Assembly (NCBI GenBank): GCA_947177775.1
Contig: CAMWVS010000005.1
Location: 21,157 to 85,156, forward strand
Direction of reading: 5' to 3'
Source: an uncultured Prevotella sp.
Lineage (GTDB): Bacteria; Bacteroidota; Bacteroidia; Bacteroidales; Bacteroidaceae
Length of the DNA: 64,000 nucleotides
Every line of letters begins with the position of its first letter. Position 1 is the first letter of the stretch. A model generated the notes under the pieces. The model was not told the origin of the DNA, searched no databases, and was given only the letters and a program-made list of their open reading frames with translations. The translations under genes were made by a program, and so were the position numbers. Shown here piece by piece: positions 46,242 to 54,440 of this stretch.

Positions 46242-49200
46242 TTGAAGGTATTTAAGAACATAGTAAGCGGAGCCGTATGGACGCTCCTCGGGCTTTATAT
46301 ACTGATTATATCACTCATCCACATCCCTTCCATACAGCGCGGTATGGGAGAACAGACAGCGCATCTGCTTTCCGGCATGCTTGACACGGAAGTGCGGATA
46401 GGCACAGTCGATCTCGGTTTTCTGAACCGTATAATCATAGATGATGTACAGGTGTACGACCGCAAGCATAATGAAGCACTCCACGCGGCGCGCATCGCCG
46501 TAAAGATAGACCTCGCGTCACTGCTGGACAACAAGATTGCGATATCGTCCGCACAGGTATTCGGCACGCGCATCAAACTATATCAGGCATCAAAAGACAC
46601 AGATCTGAACATACAGTTCATCATTGACGCACTGTCGTCAAAGGACGACAAAAAGGAAAAGAGTCCGCTGGATTTGCGCATCAACACTTTTATCATGCAG
46701 CATAGCAGTATCAGCTATGACCGCTATGACGTAGCACCGACACCTCACAAATTCAACCCTTCACATATTAATATTGATGACATCAGCGCCCACATATCCG
46801 TAAAGGCACTGAAAAAGGATTCACTTGACGTCATTGTCAAGAAGCTGTCATTCAAAGAACAATCCGGACTAAACCTCACAAGACTGGCCTTTCACATAAA
46901 CGCCAACAGCAATAGAGCTTGCCTCCAGAAGTTCTATCTTAAAATGCCAGGCACTGAATTGAATTTCAACGACATCACGGCGACCTATCGCACGGTCAAC
47001 TCCAAACCCGTAGCAGGTTCATTGAAGTTCAACGGCAGCACAGCCGTATCGTCAATCACCCTCTCCGACTTCGCATTCCTCCTCCCCACCCTACGCTATT
47101 TCGACGACAAATGGTCGATTACGGCGGCCGTCAACGGGTCCGACAAGGACATAAACATCCCTAAACTGAACATAAACTCACATTCCGGGATGTTTGGCAT
47201 GGACGCCAAAGGCCGGATTTCCAACCTCGGCGCCAAACCGCGGTGGGCCATCGCGGTAGGCAACATCAGCTTCACACCCGAAATGTCCGCCCGTATCGGC
47301 AATTGTCTGAATAAGGACGGCGTGGCCATTCTGCCCCGCCTTGGCCACATACAGGTGAACGGTAATGCCGAATCAGACGGCCGTATCACACAGGCTGAGA
47401 TAAACCTGAACACCAGTCAGGCAGGAGACATCGCCGCCAACTTCTCCATGACACAAGACAGGCTCTTTTCCGGAAACATAAAGACTGACGGAACTGCCGT
47501 CGGCCGGTTGCTGGACAACGACAGACTGGGCACAATGAACGCCGACGTCTCCCTCTCCGGACGTCTTCCCGGAAACAGAAACGCGCTGACGCTGACGGCC
47601 GACGGAAAGATAAACTCATTGGACTACAACAATTATAAATACAAAGAAATCAGCCTCCATGCCATTCTCGAAAATAACGGTATCGCCGGAAGTATCAGCG
47701 TTGACGATCCGAATATCGTCCTGAACATCGACGGAGACTTCAAGAAAACGGGCAAGACGGCGGACATCAGGCTGAAAGCCGCCCTCCACCACTTCTCTCC
47801 CTCCGCCACAAACATAACCTCAACATGGGGAGAGGCGACATTCGGAGCCGACCTCAATGCCAACCTGAAAGCGGGAAACATAAATGACGCATCCGGCTTC
47901 ATATCGGTTGAGAATTTCACTATGGCATCTCCGGAAAAATCCTATTCGCTCGAAAGACTCGACCTGACGTCGGGATTCAAGGACGACGGAACCCATTTCC
48001 TTGCCATGAAGAGCGACTTCGGTACGGCCGAAGTGCTCGGTGTTTTCGACTACAGCACACTGGCGCATAGTATAAGAAACATCATCAAGGACAAACTCCC
48101 CACCATGCCCGGCCTTGAATCGGACGGACGGCCTACGGACAACAACTTCAGGATTACGGCAAATATCGGTAACACAGACTGGCTGAGCATGCTGTTCGGC
48201 ATACCGATGCGACTGGACGGACCGATGACGCTCACCGGTGCTGTGGACGACAGGAGCAAGCTGCTCACCGTCGACTGCGACATTCCAAACTTCACGTACG
48301 ACGACAAGGAATACAAATACGGCGAAATCGACATCACATCCGTCAGCGACACACTACGCAGCTGCATCGGCATAACCAAGATAATGGACAACGGCCACGA
48401 GCTGGAACTGAGAGTGACAGGCAATGCCGCCGACAACCATCTGACCACCTCGCTGTCATGGGACAACAACGCGTCCAAACGCATGATGGGAACAATCAAC
48501 GCAAGGACACGGTTCTTCCGGAACGACGACGAAAAGACTACAGCAGAAATCTGCATTCTTCCATCGGAGGTTAACATCAACAACGCCGCATGGAAGGTAA
48601 GACCGGCCTCTATCACATACACGAAGAAGAATATTGACGTTGACAATTTTGCCATCACCAACGGAGACCAGCATATCATCATCAACGGAACGGCCTCGGA
48701 AAAATCCTCCGACTCGCTCTCTGTTGACCTGAAAGACATCGACATTGAATATATCCTCGACATCGTCAACTTCCATTCCGTGGATTTCAGCGGACTGGCC
48801 ACAGGCCGGGCCTGTCTGTCAGCTCCGTTTGGAGAAATGACAGCTAAAAGCCGGCTCACGGTTGAAGACTTCAAGTTCGAGAACGGACGTATGGGGGTCC
48901 TTACGGCCGATGTGGGATGGAACAGCGAGGAGAAGCAAATTGACATCGCAGCCGTGGCAGACGACGGTCCCGACGCGGCCACATACATCAACGGCTACGT
49001 TTCTCCCGCGCGCAGCGACATCAGCCTGACAATACGAGCCGACAGCACCTACATAGACTTCATGCGCTCGTTCACCGGCAGCTTCCTGCGTGATGTCAAC
49101 GGACGGGCCAAGGGCGAGGTCGTGCTGGCCGGCCCGCTGAAAGCAATAAACCTGACGGGCAATCTTGTCGTCGACGGCGAAGCCACCGTCAGCTCGACAA

Positions 49201-50669
49201 ACTGCAAATACTATCTGCGCAAGGCCGTTGTCAACTTAGTGCCCGACGAAATACAGCTGGACGGCATCACCATCCACGACATCTACGGCAGACGTGGCAC
49301 ACTCGGCGGTGCCATCCGCCACCACAACCTCGGACGGCTTTCCTACGACTTGTCCGTCAGGGCAGAGAACCTGTTGGCATACGACATACGCGACTTCGGG
49401 GATGACACGTTCTACGGCACCGTCTTCGGCACAGGAAAGGTGGACATCAAGGGACGCAGCGGTGAACTGAACATAGACATCGACCTCACACCACAGAAAA
49501 ACTCATCGTTCGTCTATAACGTATCGAATCCCGACGCCATCTCCGACCAGGAGTTCATACTCTGGAACGACGTGACTCCCAACGACTCCGACGGCATCAG
49601 CCGTCCTGCCGCCGTGAGGACCGAATCCCAGAACAGCAGCATACCGACCGACACGCATATCAATTTCCTCATCAACTGCACACCCGAGACGACAATAAAG
49701 GTGCTCATGGACGCACGGACAAACGACTATATCACGCTCAACGGACGCGGCACGCTGCGCGCGTCTTACTACAACAAAGGCTCATTCAACATGTTCGGAA
49801 CATACGTCGTCGACCACGGAACCTACGGAATCACCATTCAGGACATCATCAAGAAGAATTTCGTCTTCAACGAAGGCGGAACGATTATCTTCGGCGGCGA
49901 CCCGTATGACGCGGCGCTCAATCTTCAGGCCATCTACACCGTCAACGGCGTATCACTCTCCGATCTCAACATCGGCAACAGTTTCTCCAACAATACAATC
50001 CGAGTCAACTGCCTCATGAACATAGGCGGCCAGCCCAAATCGCCGCAAGTCAGCTTCGACCTCGACATGCCATCCGTTAACAGTGACGAAAAACAGATGA
50101 TAAGAAGCATTATCAACAGCGAAGACGAAATGAACCAGCAAGTAATCTATCTGCTTGGAATCGGGCGCTTCTATCCGCAAGAAAGCAACAACTCCACAGC
50201 TCAGAGCGACAAACAACAGAGCCAGACGTCACTGGCCATGCAGAGCCTGCTCTCCGGAACTATATCCAGCCAGATAAACAGCATGCTCGGAACTGTCATC
50301 AACAGCAACAACTGGAATTTCGGAGCCAACATATCCACTGGCGACGAAGGTTGGAACAATGCCGAATATGAAGGACTGCTCAGCGGCCGGCTGCTCAACA
50401 ACCGGCTGCTCATCAACGGTCAGTTCGGCTATCGGGACAACGTCAACAATGCGACCACAAGCAGCTTTATCGGCGATTTCGATATCCGCTATCTCCTCCT
50501 GCCGAACGGAAATCTCGCAATCAACATCTACAACAAGACCAACGACCGCTATTTCACAAAATCGAGCCTTAACACCCAGGGGCTCGGTCTTATCATGAAA
50601 AAGGACTTCCGCAATCTCAGAGACCTCTTCGGTTTCAGAAAGAAGAAGAAAAAGCAGAAAAAACAGTGA
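46242..50669 (+). CDS. tamB: TamB/DUF490-family envelope protein
   Basis: A 1475-residue protein with an N-terminal signal anchor (~10-27, VWTLLGLYILIISLIHI). A very long run of repetitive beta strands follows, ending in the DUF490 domain (FVYNVSNPD, GSFNMFGTYVVDHGTYG, IRVNCLMNIGGQPKSPQ). TamB forms a long periplasm-spanning groove that helps outer-membrane protein assembly or carries phospholipids. The start is a TTG: no ATG exists between the promoter and residue 35, and starting later would remove the membrane anchor. The C-terminus is very basic. Its likely partner, a TamA-like lipoprotein, is encoded about 4 kb away at 54441. Confidence 0.92.
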   Translation: MKVFKNIVSGAVWTLLGLYILIISLIHIPSIQRGMGEQTAHLLSGMLDTEVRIGTVDLGFLNRIIIDDVQVYDRKHNEALHAARIAVKIDLASLLDNKIAISSAQVFGTRIKLYQASKDTDLNIQFIIDALSSKDDKKEKSPLDLRINTFIMQHSSISYDRYDVAPTPHKFNPSHINIDDISAHISVKALKKDSLDVIVKKLSFKEQSGLNLTRLAFHINANSNRACLQKFYLKMPGTELNFNDITATYRTVNSKPVAGSLKFNGSTAVSSITLSDFAFLLPTLRYFDDKWSITAAVNGSDKDINIPKLNINSHSGMFGMDAKGRISNLGAKPRWAIAVGNISFTPEMSARIGNCLNKDGVAILPRLGHIQVNGNAESDGRITQAEINLNTSQAGDIAANFSMTQDRLFSGNIKTDGTAVGRLLDNDRLGTMNADVSLSGRLPGNRNALTLTADGKINSLDYNNYKYKEISLHAILENNGIAGSISVDDPNIVLNIDGDFKKTGKTADIRLKAALHHFSPSATNITSTWGEATFGADLNANLKAGNINDASGFISVENFTMASPEKSYSLERLDLTSGFKDDGTHFLAMKSDFGTAEVLGVFDYSTLAHSIRNIIKDKLPTMPGLESDGRPTDNNFRITANIGNTDWLSMLFGIPMRLDGPMTLTGAVDDRSKLLTVDCDIPNFTYDDKEYKYGEIDITSVSDTLRSCIGITKIMDNGHELELRVTGNAADNHLTTSLSWDNNASKRMMGTINARTRFFRNDDEKTTAEICILPSEVNINNAAWKVRPASITYTKKNIDVDNFAITNGDQHIIINGTASEKSSDSLSVDLKDIDIEYILDIVNFHSVDFSGLATGRACLSAPFGEMTAKSRLTVEDFKFENGRMGVLTADVGWNSEEKQIDIAAVADDGPDAATYINGYVSPARSDISLTIRADSTYIDFMRSFTGSFLRDVNGRAKGEVVLAGPLKAINLTGNLVVDGEATVSSTNCKYYLRKAVVNLVPDEIQLDGITIHDIYGRRGTLGGAIRHHNLGRLSYDLSVRAENLLAYDIRDFGDDTFYGTVFGTGKVDIKGRSGELNIDIDLTPQKNSSFVYNVSNPDAISDQEFILWNDVTPNDSDGISRPAAVRTESQNSSIPTDTHINFLINCTPETTIKVLMDARTNDYITLNGRGTLRASYYNKGSFNMFGTYVVDHGTYGITIQDIIKKNFVFNEGGTIIFGGDPYDAALNLQAIYTVNGVSLSDLNIGNSFSNNTIRVNCLMNIGGQPKSPQVSFDLDMPSVNSDEKQMIRSIINSEDEMNQQVIYLLGIGRFYPQESNNSTAQSDKQQSQTSLAMQSLLSGTISSQINSMLGTVINSNNWNFGANISTGDEGWNNAEYEGLLSGRLLNNRLLINGQFGYRDNVNNATTSSFIGDFDIRYLLLPNGNLAINIYNKTNDRYFTKSSLNTQGLGLIMKKDFRNLRDLFGFRKKKKKQKKQ

Positions 50670-50711
50670 TATTTTATAAGCATATCACCAAAATAATTCT
50701 ATAAATTGAAC

Positions 50712-50765
50712 ACAGAGACACGGAGACACAGAGAATTGCATAGCTATGTGTCTCCGTGCCTCTGT
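50712..50765. repeat. 18-bp inverted repeat after tamB
   Basis: ACAGAGACACGGAGACAC (50712-50729) pairs with 50748-50765 with one mismatch. It lies 43 bp past the tamB stop and could end transcription, though no U-run follows. The CACAGAGACACGG wording resembles REP-like sequences seen in many genomes. Confidence 0.7.
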
Positions 50766-50952
50766 ATTCCTCCCAAAACATAATTATAAGGAAACAATAA
50801 AGGTAATGCTACTACAAACGGCCATTAGCATGTAAAGAAAACATACCGAAAAACGGGCCTTTTCATTTTCTCATTCTGGAAACAATAGTCGCATAAAAAT
50901 ACAATAATTATTCTATATAGTGACAACAAAATTATTTCCGTCCTGCCGCGGA

Positions 50953-51065
50953 GGCCTCCCGGGGTTGCGAAAGCGGCCCCGTTGCATTACAACGGGCACG
51001 TCGTTGCAATGCAACGAGGCCGCCGCTGCAGACCAACGAGGCCCTTACGGCAAGACTTTCAGGCC
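50953..51065. repeat. 22-bp GGCC-phased tandem repeat array (array 3)
   Basis: GGCC occurs at 50953, 50975, 51018, 51040 and 51062; spacings are 22, 43, 22 and 22 bp. It contains the clearest palindromic core, CGTTGCAATGCAACG, and ends with the GGCCCTTACGGCAA unit shared with array 2. There are no spacers. Confidence 0.83.
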
Positions 51066-51224
51066 AATTTTATTGCACACTTCCGCCAATTCCGAGATAA
51101 CATACTGACGCTCAGCGCACGAAAGATGCACACGCAAAACTCGCAAATTTGCGGCCAAATGATTTTTATTTTTAAATTCTTCAAGGATTTGAAGCCTTTT
51201 GTCCGGTTTATTCAGAAAATCTTC

Positions 51225-51300
51225 GAGGAGGGAACTTGAGGGGGGCTCGAGGAGGGAGGAATGTGGAAGGAGGAGAGAGAAGAGTCTTGCCACATCCTTT
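51225..51300. repeat. Purine-rich dispersed element, copy 2
   Basis: G/A-rich DNA containing GAATGTGGAAGGAGGAGA (51259-51276), identical to 36302-36319, followed by an AG-rich stretch and GTCTTGC in both places. Downstream, CTGTAG plus a similar spacing of bases is also shared, so the homologous block may be ~100 bp. Confidence 0.65.
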
Positions 51301-51510
51301 TATTTCATTCTGTAGCGGATTTACAATCATGGTAGTTCGGAAGTATCATGAAAGTAACCTCCGAATGAATTGCCATAATTGTAAATTCAACCCATATATA
51401 TAATAAGGTAACACGTCAGACGATCCGTAAACAAATCAAACAGATGTTAAATATACATAATAATCACATTTAAATCCTACGGAAACAACGGCCGACTTAA
51501 TAAAATAATG

Positions 51511-51519
51511 TACCTTTGC
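51511..51519 (+). promoter_or_regulatory. -7 box of the rpsA promoter
   Basis: TACCTTTGC, exact TAnnTTTGC, 50 nt upstream of the rpsA ATG. No good -33 element is seen. The leader contains a small hairpin at 51539-51555. Confidence 0.72.
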
Positions 51520-51538
51520 AGCCGATTTTTCAATTAAC

Positions 51539-51555
51539 ATAAAGTCTAACTTTAT
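51539..51555 (+). promoter_or_regulatory. Small hairpin in the rpsA leader
   Basis: ATAAAGT, CTA, ACTTTAT: a 7-bp perfect stem with a 3-nt loop, ending 14 nt before the rpsA start. It could be a binding site for S1 autoregulation or simply protect the 5' end. This is inferred from position only. Confidence 0.4.
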
Positions 51556-51569
51556 TAATTTAACAATTT

Positions 51570-53345
51570 ATGTCAGAATTAACAAACAAAGTACAGCCGT
51601 TAGCGGACTTCAACTGGGACGAGTTTGAGAACGGCTCACACGTAAGCATCAGCAAGGAAGAACTTGACAAGGCTTACGATGAAACACTCAACAAAGTCAG
51701 CGAGCATCAGGTTGTTGATGGTACGGTGATTTCTGTTGACAAGAAAGAAGTTATTGTAAACATCGGTTACAAGAGCGACGGTATCATTCCCGCAAGCGAG
51801 TTCCGCTACAATCCCGAGCTCAAGGTGGGCGACGTTGTAGAGGTTTACGTAGAAAATCAGGAGGACAAGAAAGGTCAGCTGATTCTCTCTCACAAGAAGG
51901 CACGTCTGAGCAAGAGCTGGGAGCGTGTCAACGCTGCTCTTGACAACCAGGAAATCATACAGGGCTACATCAAGTGCCGCACTAAGGGTGGTATGATTGT
52001 TGACGTATTCGGCATCGAGGCCTTCCTGCCCGGTAGCCAGATTGACGTTCACCCCATCCGCGACTACGACCAGTTCGTAGGCAAGACAATGGAATTCAAG
52101 ATTGTGAAAATCAATCAGGAGTTCCGCAACGTCGTTGTTTCCCACAAGGCTCTCATCGAGGCTGAACTGGAAGCACAGAAGAAGGAAATCATCTCTAAGC
52201 TGGAGAAAGGACAGATCCTCGAGGGAACTGTCAAGAACATCACTTCTTACGGTGTATTCGTTGACCTCGGTGGTGTTGACGGACTCATCCACATCACAGA
52301 CCTCTCTTGGGGCCGCGTAGACGATCCCCACAAGGTTGTTGAGCTTGACCAGAAGATCAACGTCGTTATTCTCGACTTCGACGACGAGAAGAAGCGCATC
52401 GCTCTTGGTCTGAAGCAGCTGACTCCCCATCCATGGGATGCTCTGGACAGCGAAATCAAGGTTGGCGACCACGTCAAGGGTAAGGTTGTCGTTATCGCTG
52501 ACTACGGTGCATTCGTTGAGGTTCAGCCCGGCGTTGAGGGTCTCATCCACGTTTCTGAAATGTCTTGGAGCCAGCACCTGCGCTCAGCACAGGATTTCCT
52601 CAAGGTTGGTGACGAGATTGAGGCTGTCATCCTGACACTCGACCGTGACGAGCGTAAGATGAGCCTTGGTATCAAGCAGCTGAAGGAAGATCCGTGGGAG
52701 ACAATCGAGGTTAAATACCCCGTCAGCAGCAAGCACACTGCAAAAGTTCGCAATTTCACCAACTTCGGTGTATTCGTTGAGCTGGAAGAGGGCGTTGACG
52801 GTCTGATTCACATCAGCGACCTGTCTTGGACAAAGAAGGTTAAGCATCCGTCAGAATTCACTCAGGTTGGCGCAAGCATCGACGTTGTCGTTCTCGACAT
52901 CGACAAGGAGAACCGCCGTCTGAGCCTCGGCCACAAGCAGCTGGAGGACAATCCTTGGGATGTATTCGAGGGTGAATACACCGTAGGCAGCATCCATCAG
53001 GGCAAGATCACAGAGTTACTCGAAAAGGGCGCCGTGGTTTCTCTGGGCAAGGATGTTGAAGGATTCGCTACTCCGAAGCACCTCGTTAAGGAAGACGGAA
53101 CACAGGCCGCTATGGGTGAGGAACTTCCCTTCAAGGTTATTGAGTTCAACAAGGACAGCAAGCGCATCATCCTTTCTCACAGCCGCACCTTCGAGGATGC
53201 ACAGCGTGAAGAAAGAAAGGCAACAAAGAAGCCTCGTGCAAAGAAAGAAGATTCAGTGAAGATTGAGAACCAGCCCGCTGCCACTACTCTCGGTGACATC
53301 GACGTTCTGGCTCAGCTGAAGGCTCAGCTGGAGAAGGGCGAATAA
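51570..53345 (+). CDS. rpsA: 30S ribosomal protein S1
   Basis: A 591-residue S1 protein with six OB-fold S1 repeats, visible as recurring VFVELEEGVDGLIHISDLSW-type blocks spaced about 85 residues apart. S1 binds mRNA at the small subunit. In Bacteroidota, which mostly lack Shine-Dalgarno sequences, it is expected to matter for initiation. The codons are strongly biased (frequent GTT, CTC, AAG, GAG) compared with the neighbours, as in highly expressed genes. The C-terminus is a basic low-complexity tail. A terminator follows at 53381-53426. Confidence 0.97.
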   Translation: MSELTNKVQPLADFNWDEFENGSHVSISKEELDKAYDETLNKVSEHQVVDGTVISVDKKEVIVNIGYKSDGIIPASEFRYNPELKVGDVVEVYVENQEDKKGQLILSHKKARLSKSWERVNAALDNQEIIQGYIKCRTKGGMIVDVFGIEAFLPGSQIDVHPIRDYDQFVGKTMEFKIVKINQEFRNVVVSHKALIEAELEAQKKEIISKLEKGQILEGTVKNITSYGVFVDLGGVDGLIHITDLSWGRVDDPHKVVELDQKINVVILDFDDEKKRIALGLKQLTPHPWDALDSEIKVGDHVKGKVVVIADYGAFVEVQPGVEGLIHVSEMSWSQHLRSAQDFLKVGDEIEAVILTLDRDERKMSLGIKQLKEDPWETIEVKYPVSSKHTAKVRNFTNFGVFVELEEGVDGLIHISDLSWTKKVKHPSEFTQVGASIDVVVLDIDKENRRLSLGHKQLEDNPWDVFEGEYTVGSIHQGKITELLEKGAVVSLGKDVEGFATPKHLVKEDGTQAAMGEELPFKVIEFNKDSKRIILSHSRTFEDAQREERKATKKPRAKKEDSVKIENQPAATTLGDIDVLAQLKAQLEKGE

Positions 53346-53380
53346 TCACCCCTGTCTCTTAGCAGACAAGATCAACAATA

Positions 53381-53426
53381 AAACGAGGCCGGCATCCCAA
53401 TATAGGTGTCGGCCTCGTTTCGTTTT
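53381..53426. terminator. Terminator between rpsA and the convergent rRNA methyltransferase gene
   Basis: AAACGAGGCCGGCA (53381-53394) pairs with TGTCGGCCTCGTTT (53407-53420) with one wobble, flanked by A-rich and T-rich ends; it can work in both directions. The rest of the 235-bp gap holds another small palindrome (GGATGCA / TGCATCC, 53478-53501) and the repeat copy at 53505-53523. Confidence 0.85.
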
Positions 53427-53504
53427 ATGACGGCAGGATTGTTTATACGGAATCTGAAGTGACAAGCAAGATATATGGGATGCATCAAAATGACTGCATC
53501 CTCA

Positions 53505-53523
53505 TACAATTTCATAGTTTTGC
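53505..53523 (+). repeat. Short dispersed repeat with a -7-like box (second copy of 15777-15796)
   Basis: TACAATTTCATAGTTTTGC here matches 15777-15796 with one indel. Both end in TAGTTTTGC, which fits TAnnTTTGC, but neither has a plus-strand gene downstream. It may be a promoter for a small or antisense RNA, or a repeat remnant. Confidence 0.5.
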
Positions 53524-53580
53524 AACGCCCTCCCTACAAAAAGTTGGATTTCAAACAGGTGATAGCTAAGACAGCCAAGC

Positions 53581-54357
53581 TCACCTCCTGCGACAGAACT
53601 CCGAACAGGTGATGGCCGTAGCAATAGCCACATTAAGACTCTCGGCTGTGTCGGCCTCACTAAAGGACGGTATGAGCAGACGGCGGGTCACGCGGCGGCG
53701 TATATCAGGAGAGATTCCGTTGCCCTCATTGCCCATCACTATCAATCCGTTGCTGCTGAGCGGCTGCGAATAGATGTCGGAACCGTCAAGAAGAGTTCCA
53801 TACACAGGCACGCTGTCATCAAGACTGTCAAGAAATTCAGCAAGGTCCGTATAGACAACATTAACTCTCGCAATACTGCCCATCGTTGCCTGTACGACTT
53901 TCGGATTGTAAAGATCGGCCGTATCCATGCTGCAGAAGATATCCCGGATGCCGAACCAGTCGGCAATCCTTATGATTGTTCCAAGATTGCCGGGGTCCTG
54001 AACACCATCAAGCACAAGACTCAACCGACCGGAAATATAGCCGGCGTCAGGCATGCAGACAGGAGGTATCGGGAAAAGGGCCATAACCTGCTGGGGGCTT
54101 GTCAGAAAACTAAGTCTACGCAGTTCATCCTCCGTTACGGCAACGACGCGAGGACCGCCCGTATCTTCCACGGTTTTCATATAAGGCGTAAAGGATGCCG
54201 ACAGCCACTCTTCTGTGGCTATGATGAGCGACGGCCGGCTCAGCCTCATGAGGTCACCGACAACTTTTGGTCCTTCCGCAACAAAGAGTCCTTCTTTCTT
54301 CCGTTTCTTTTTCGTTTCCAAAGAACGAACCAGTTTCACTATACTTTTGCTTATCAT
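53581..54357 (-). CDS. TrmH/SpoU-family RNA 2'-O-methyltransferase
   Basis: A 258-residue SpoU-type methyltransferase. An N-terminal RNA-binding region (LETKKKRKKEGLFVAEGPK) precedes the knotted catalytic domain with its three motifs: DGVQDPGNLGTIIRIADWFG, VMGNEGNGIS and ADTAESLNVAIATAI. It should methylate a ribose 2'-OH of rRNA or tRNA using SAM; the target nucleotide is unknown. It is transcribed from a box at 54394-54402, back to back with the TamA-like gene. Confidence 0.92.
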   Translation of the reverse strand: MISKSIVKLVRSLETKKKRKKEGLFVAEGPKVVGDLMRLSRPSLIIATEEWLSASFTPYMKTVEDTGGPRVVAVTEDELRRLSFLTSPQQVMALFPIPPVCMPDAGYISGRLSLVLDGVQDPGNLGTIIRIADWFGIRDIFCSMDTADLYNPKVVQATMGSIARVNVVYTDLAEFLDSLDDSVPVYGTLLDGSDIYSQPLSSNGLIVMGNEGNGISPDIRRRVTRRLLIPSFSEADTAESLNVAIATAITCSEFCRRR

Positions 54358-54393
54358 GACTGACTGTTTTGAAAAAAAATCATCTAATGTTCA

Positions 54394-54402
54394 GCAAAGT
54401 TA
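54394..54402 (-). promoter_or_regulatory. -7 box for the rRNA methyltransferase gene
   Basis: Minus-strand TAACTTTGC, exact TAnnTTTGC, 37 nt upstream of the ATG at 54357. It is paired with the plus-strand box at 54415-54423, with only 12 bp between the two. Confidence 0.72.
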
Positions 54403-54414
54403 CGAATAAAGTTT

Positions 54415-54423
54415 TAACTTTGC
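54415..54423 (+). promoter_or_regulatory. -7 box for the TamA-like lipoprotein gene
   Basis: TAACTTTGC, exact TAnnTTTGC, 17 nt before the ATG at 54441. The predicted leader is only about 11 nt, so the mRNA is nearly leaderless. Confidence 0.72.
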
Positions 54424-54440
54424 AACCCCAAACATGATTA

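Larger units (their letters stand above)
50670..51510. other. Intergenic region between tamB and rpsA, no gene
   Basis: About 840 bp without a gene. It contains, in order, an 18-bp inverted repeat (50712-50765), AT-rich DNA with TCATTCTGGAAA (also found beside array 2), the 22-bp GGCC array (50953-51065) and the purine-rich element (51225-51300), then DNA leading to the rpsA promoter. Confidence 0.6.
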
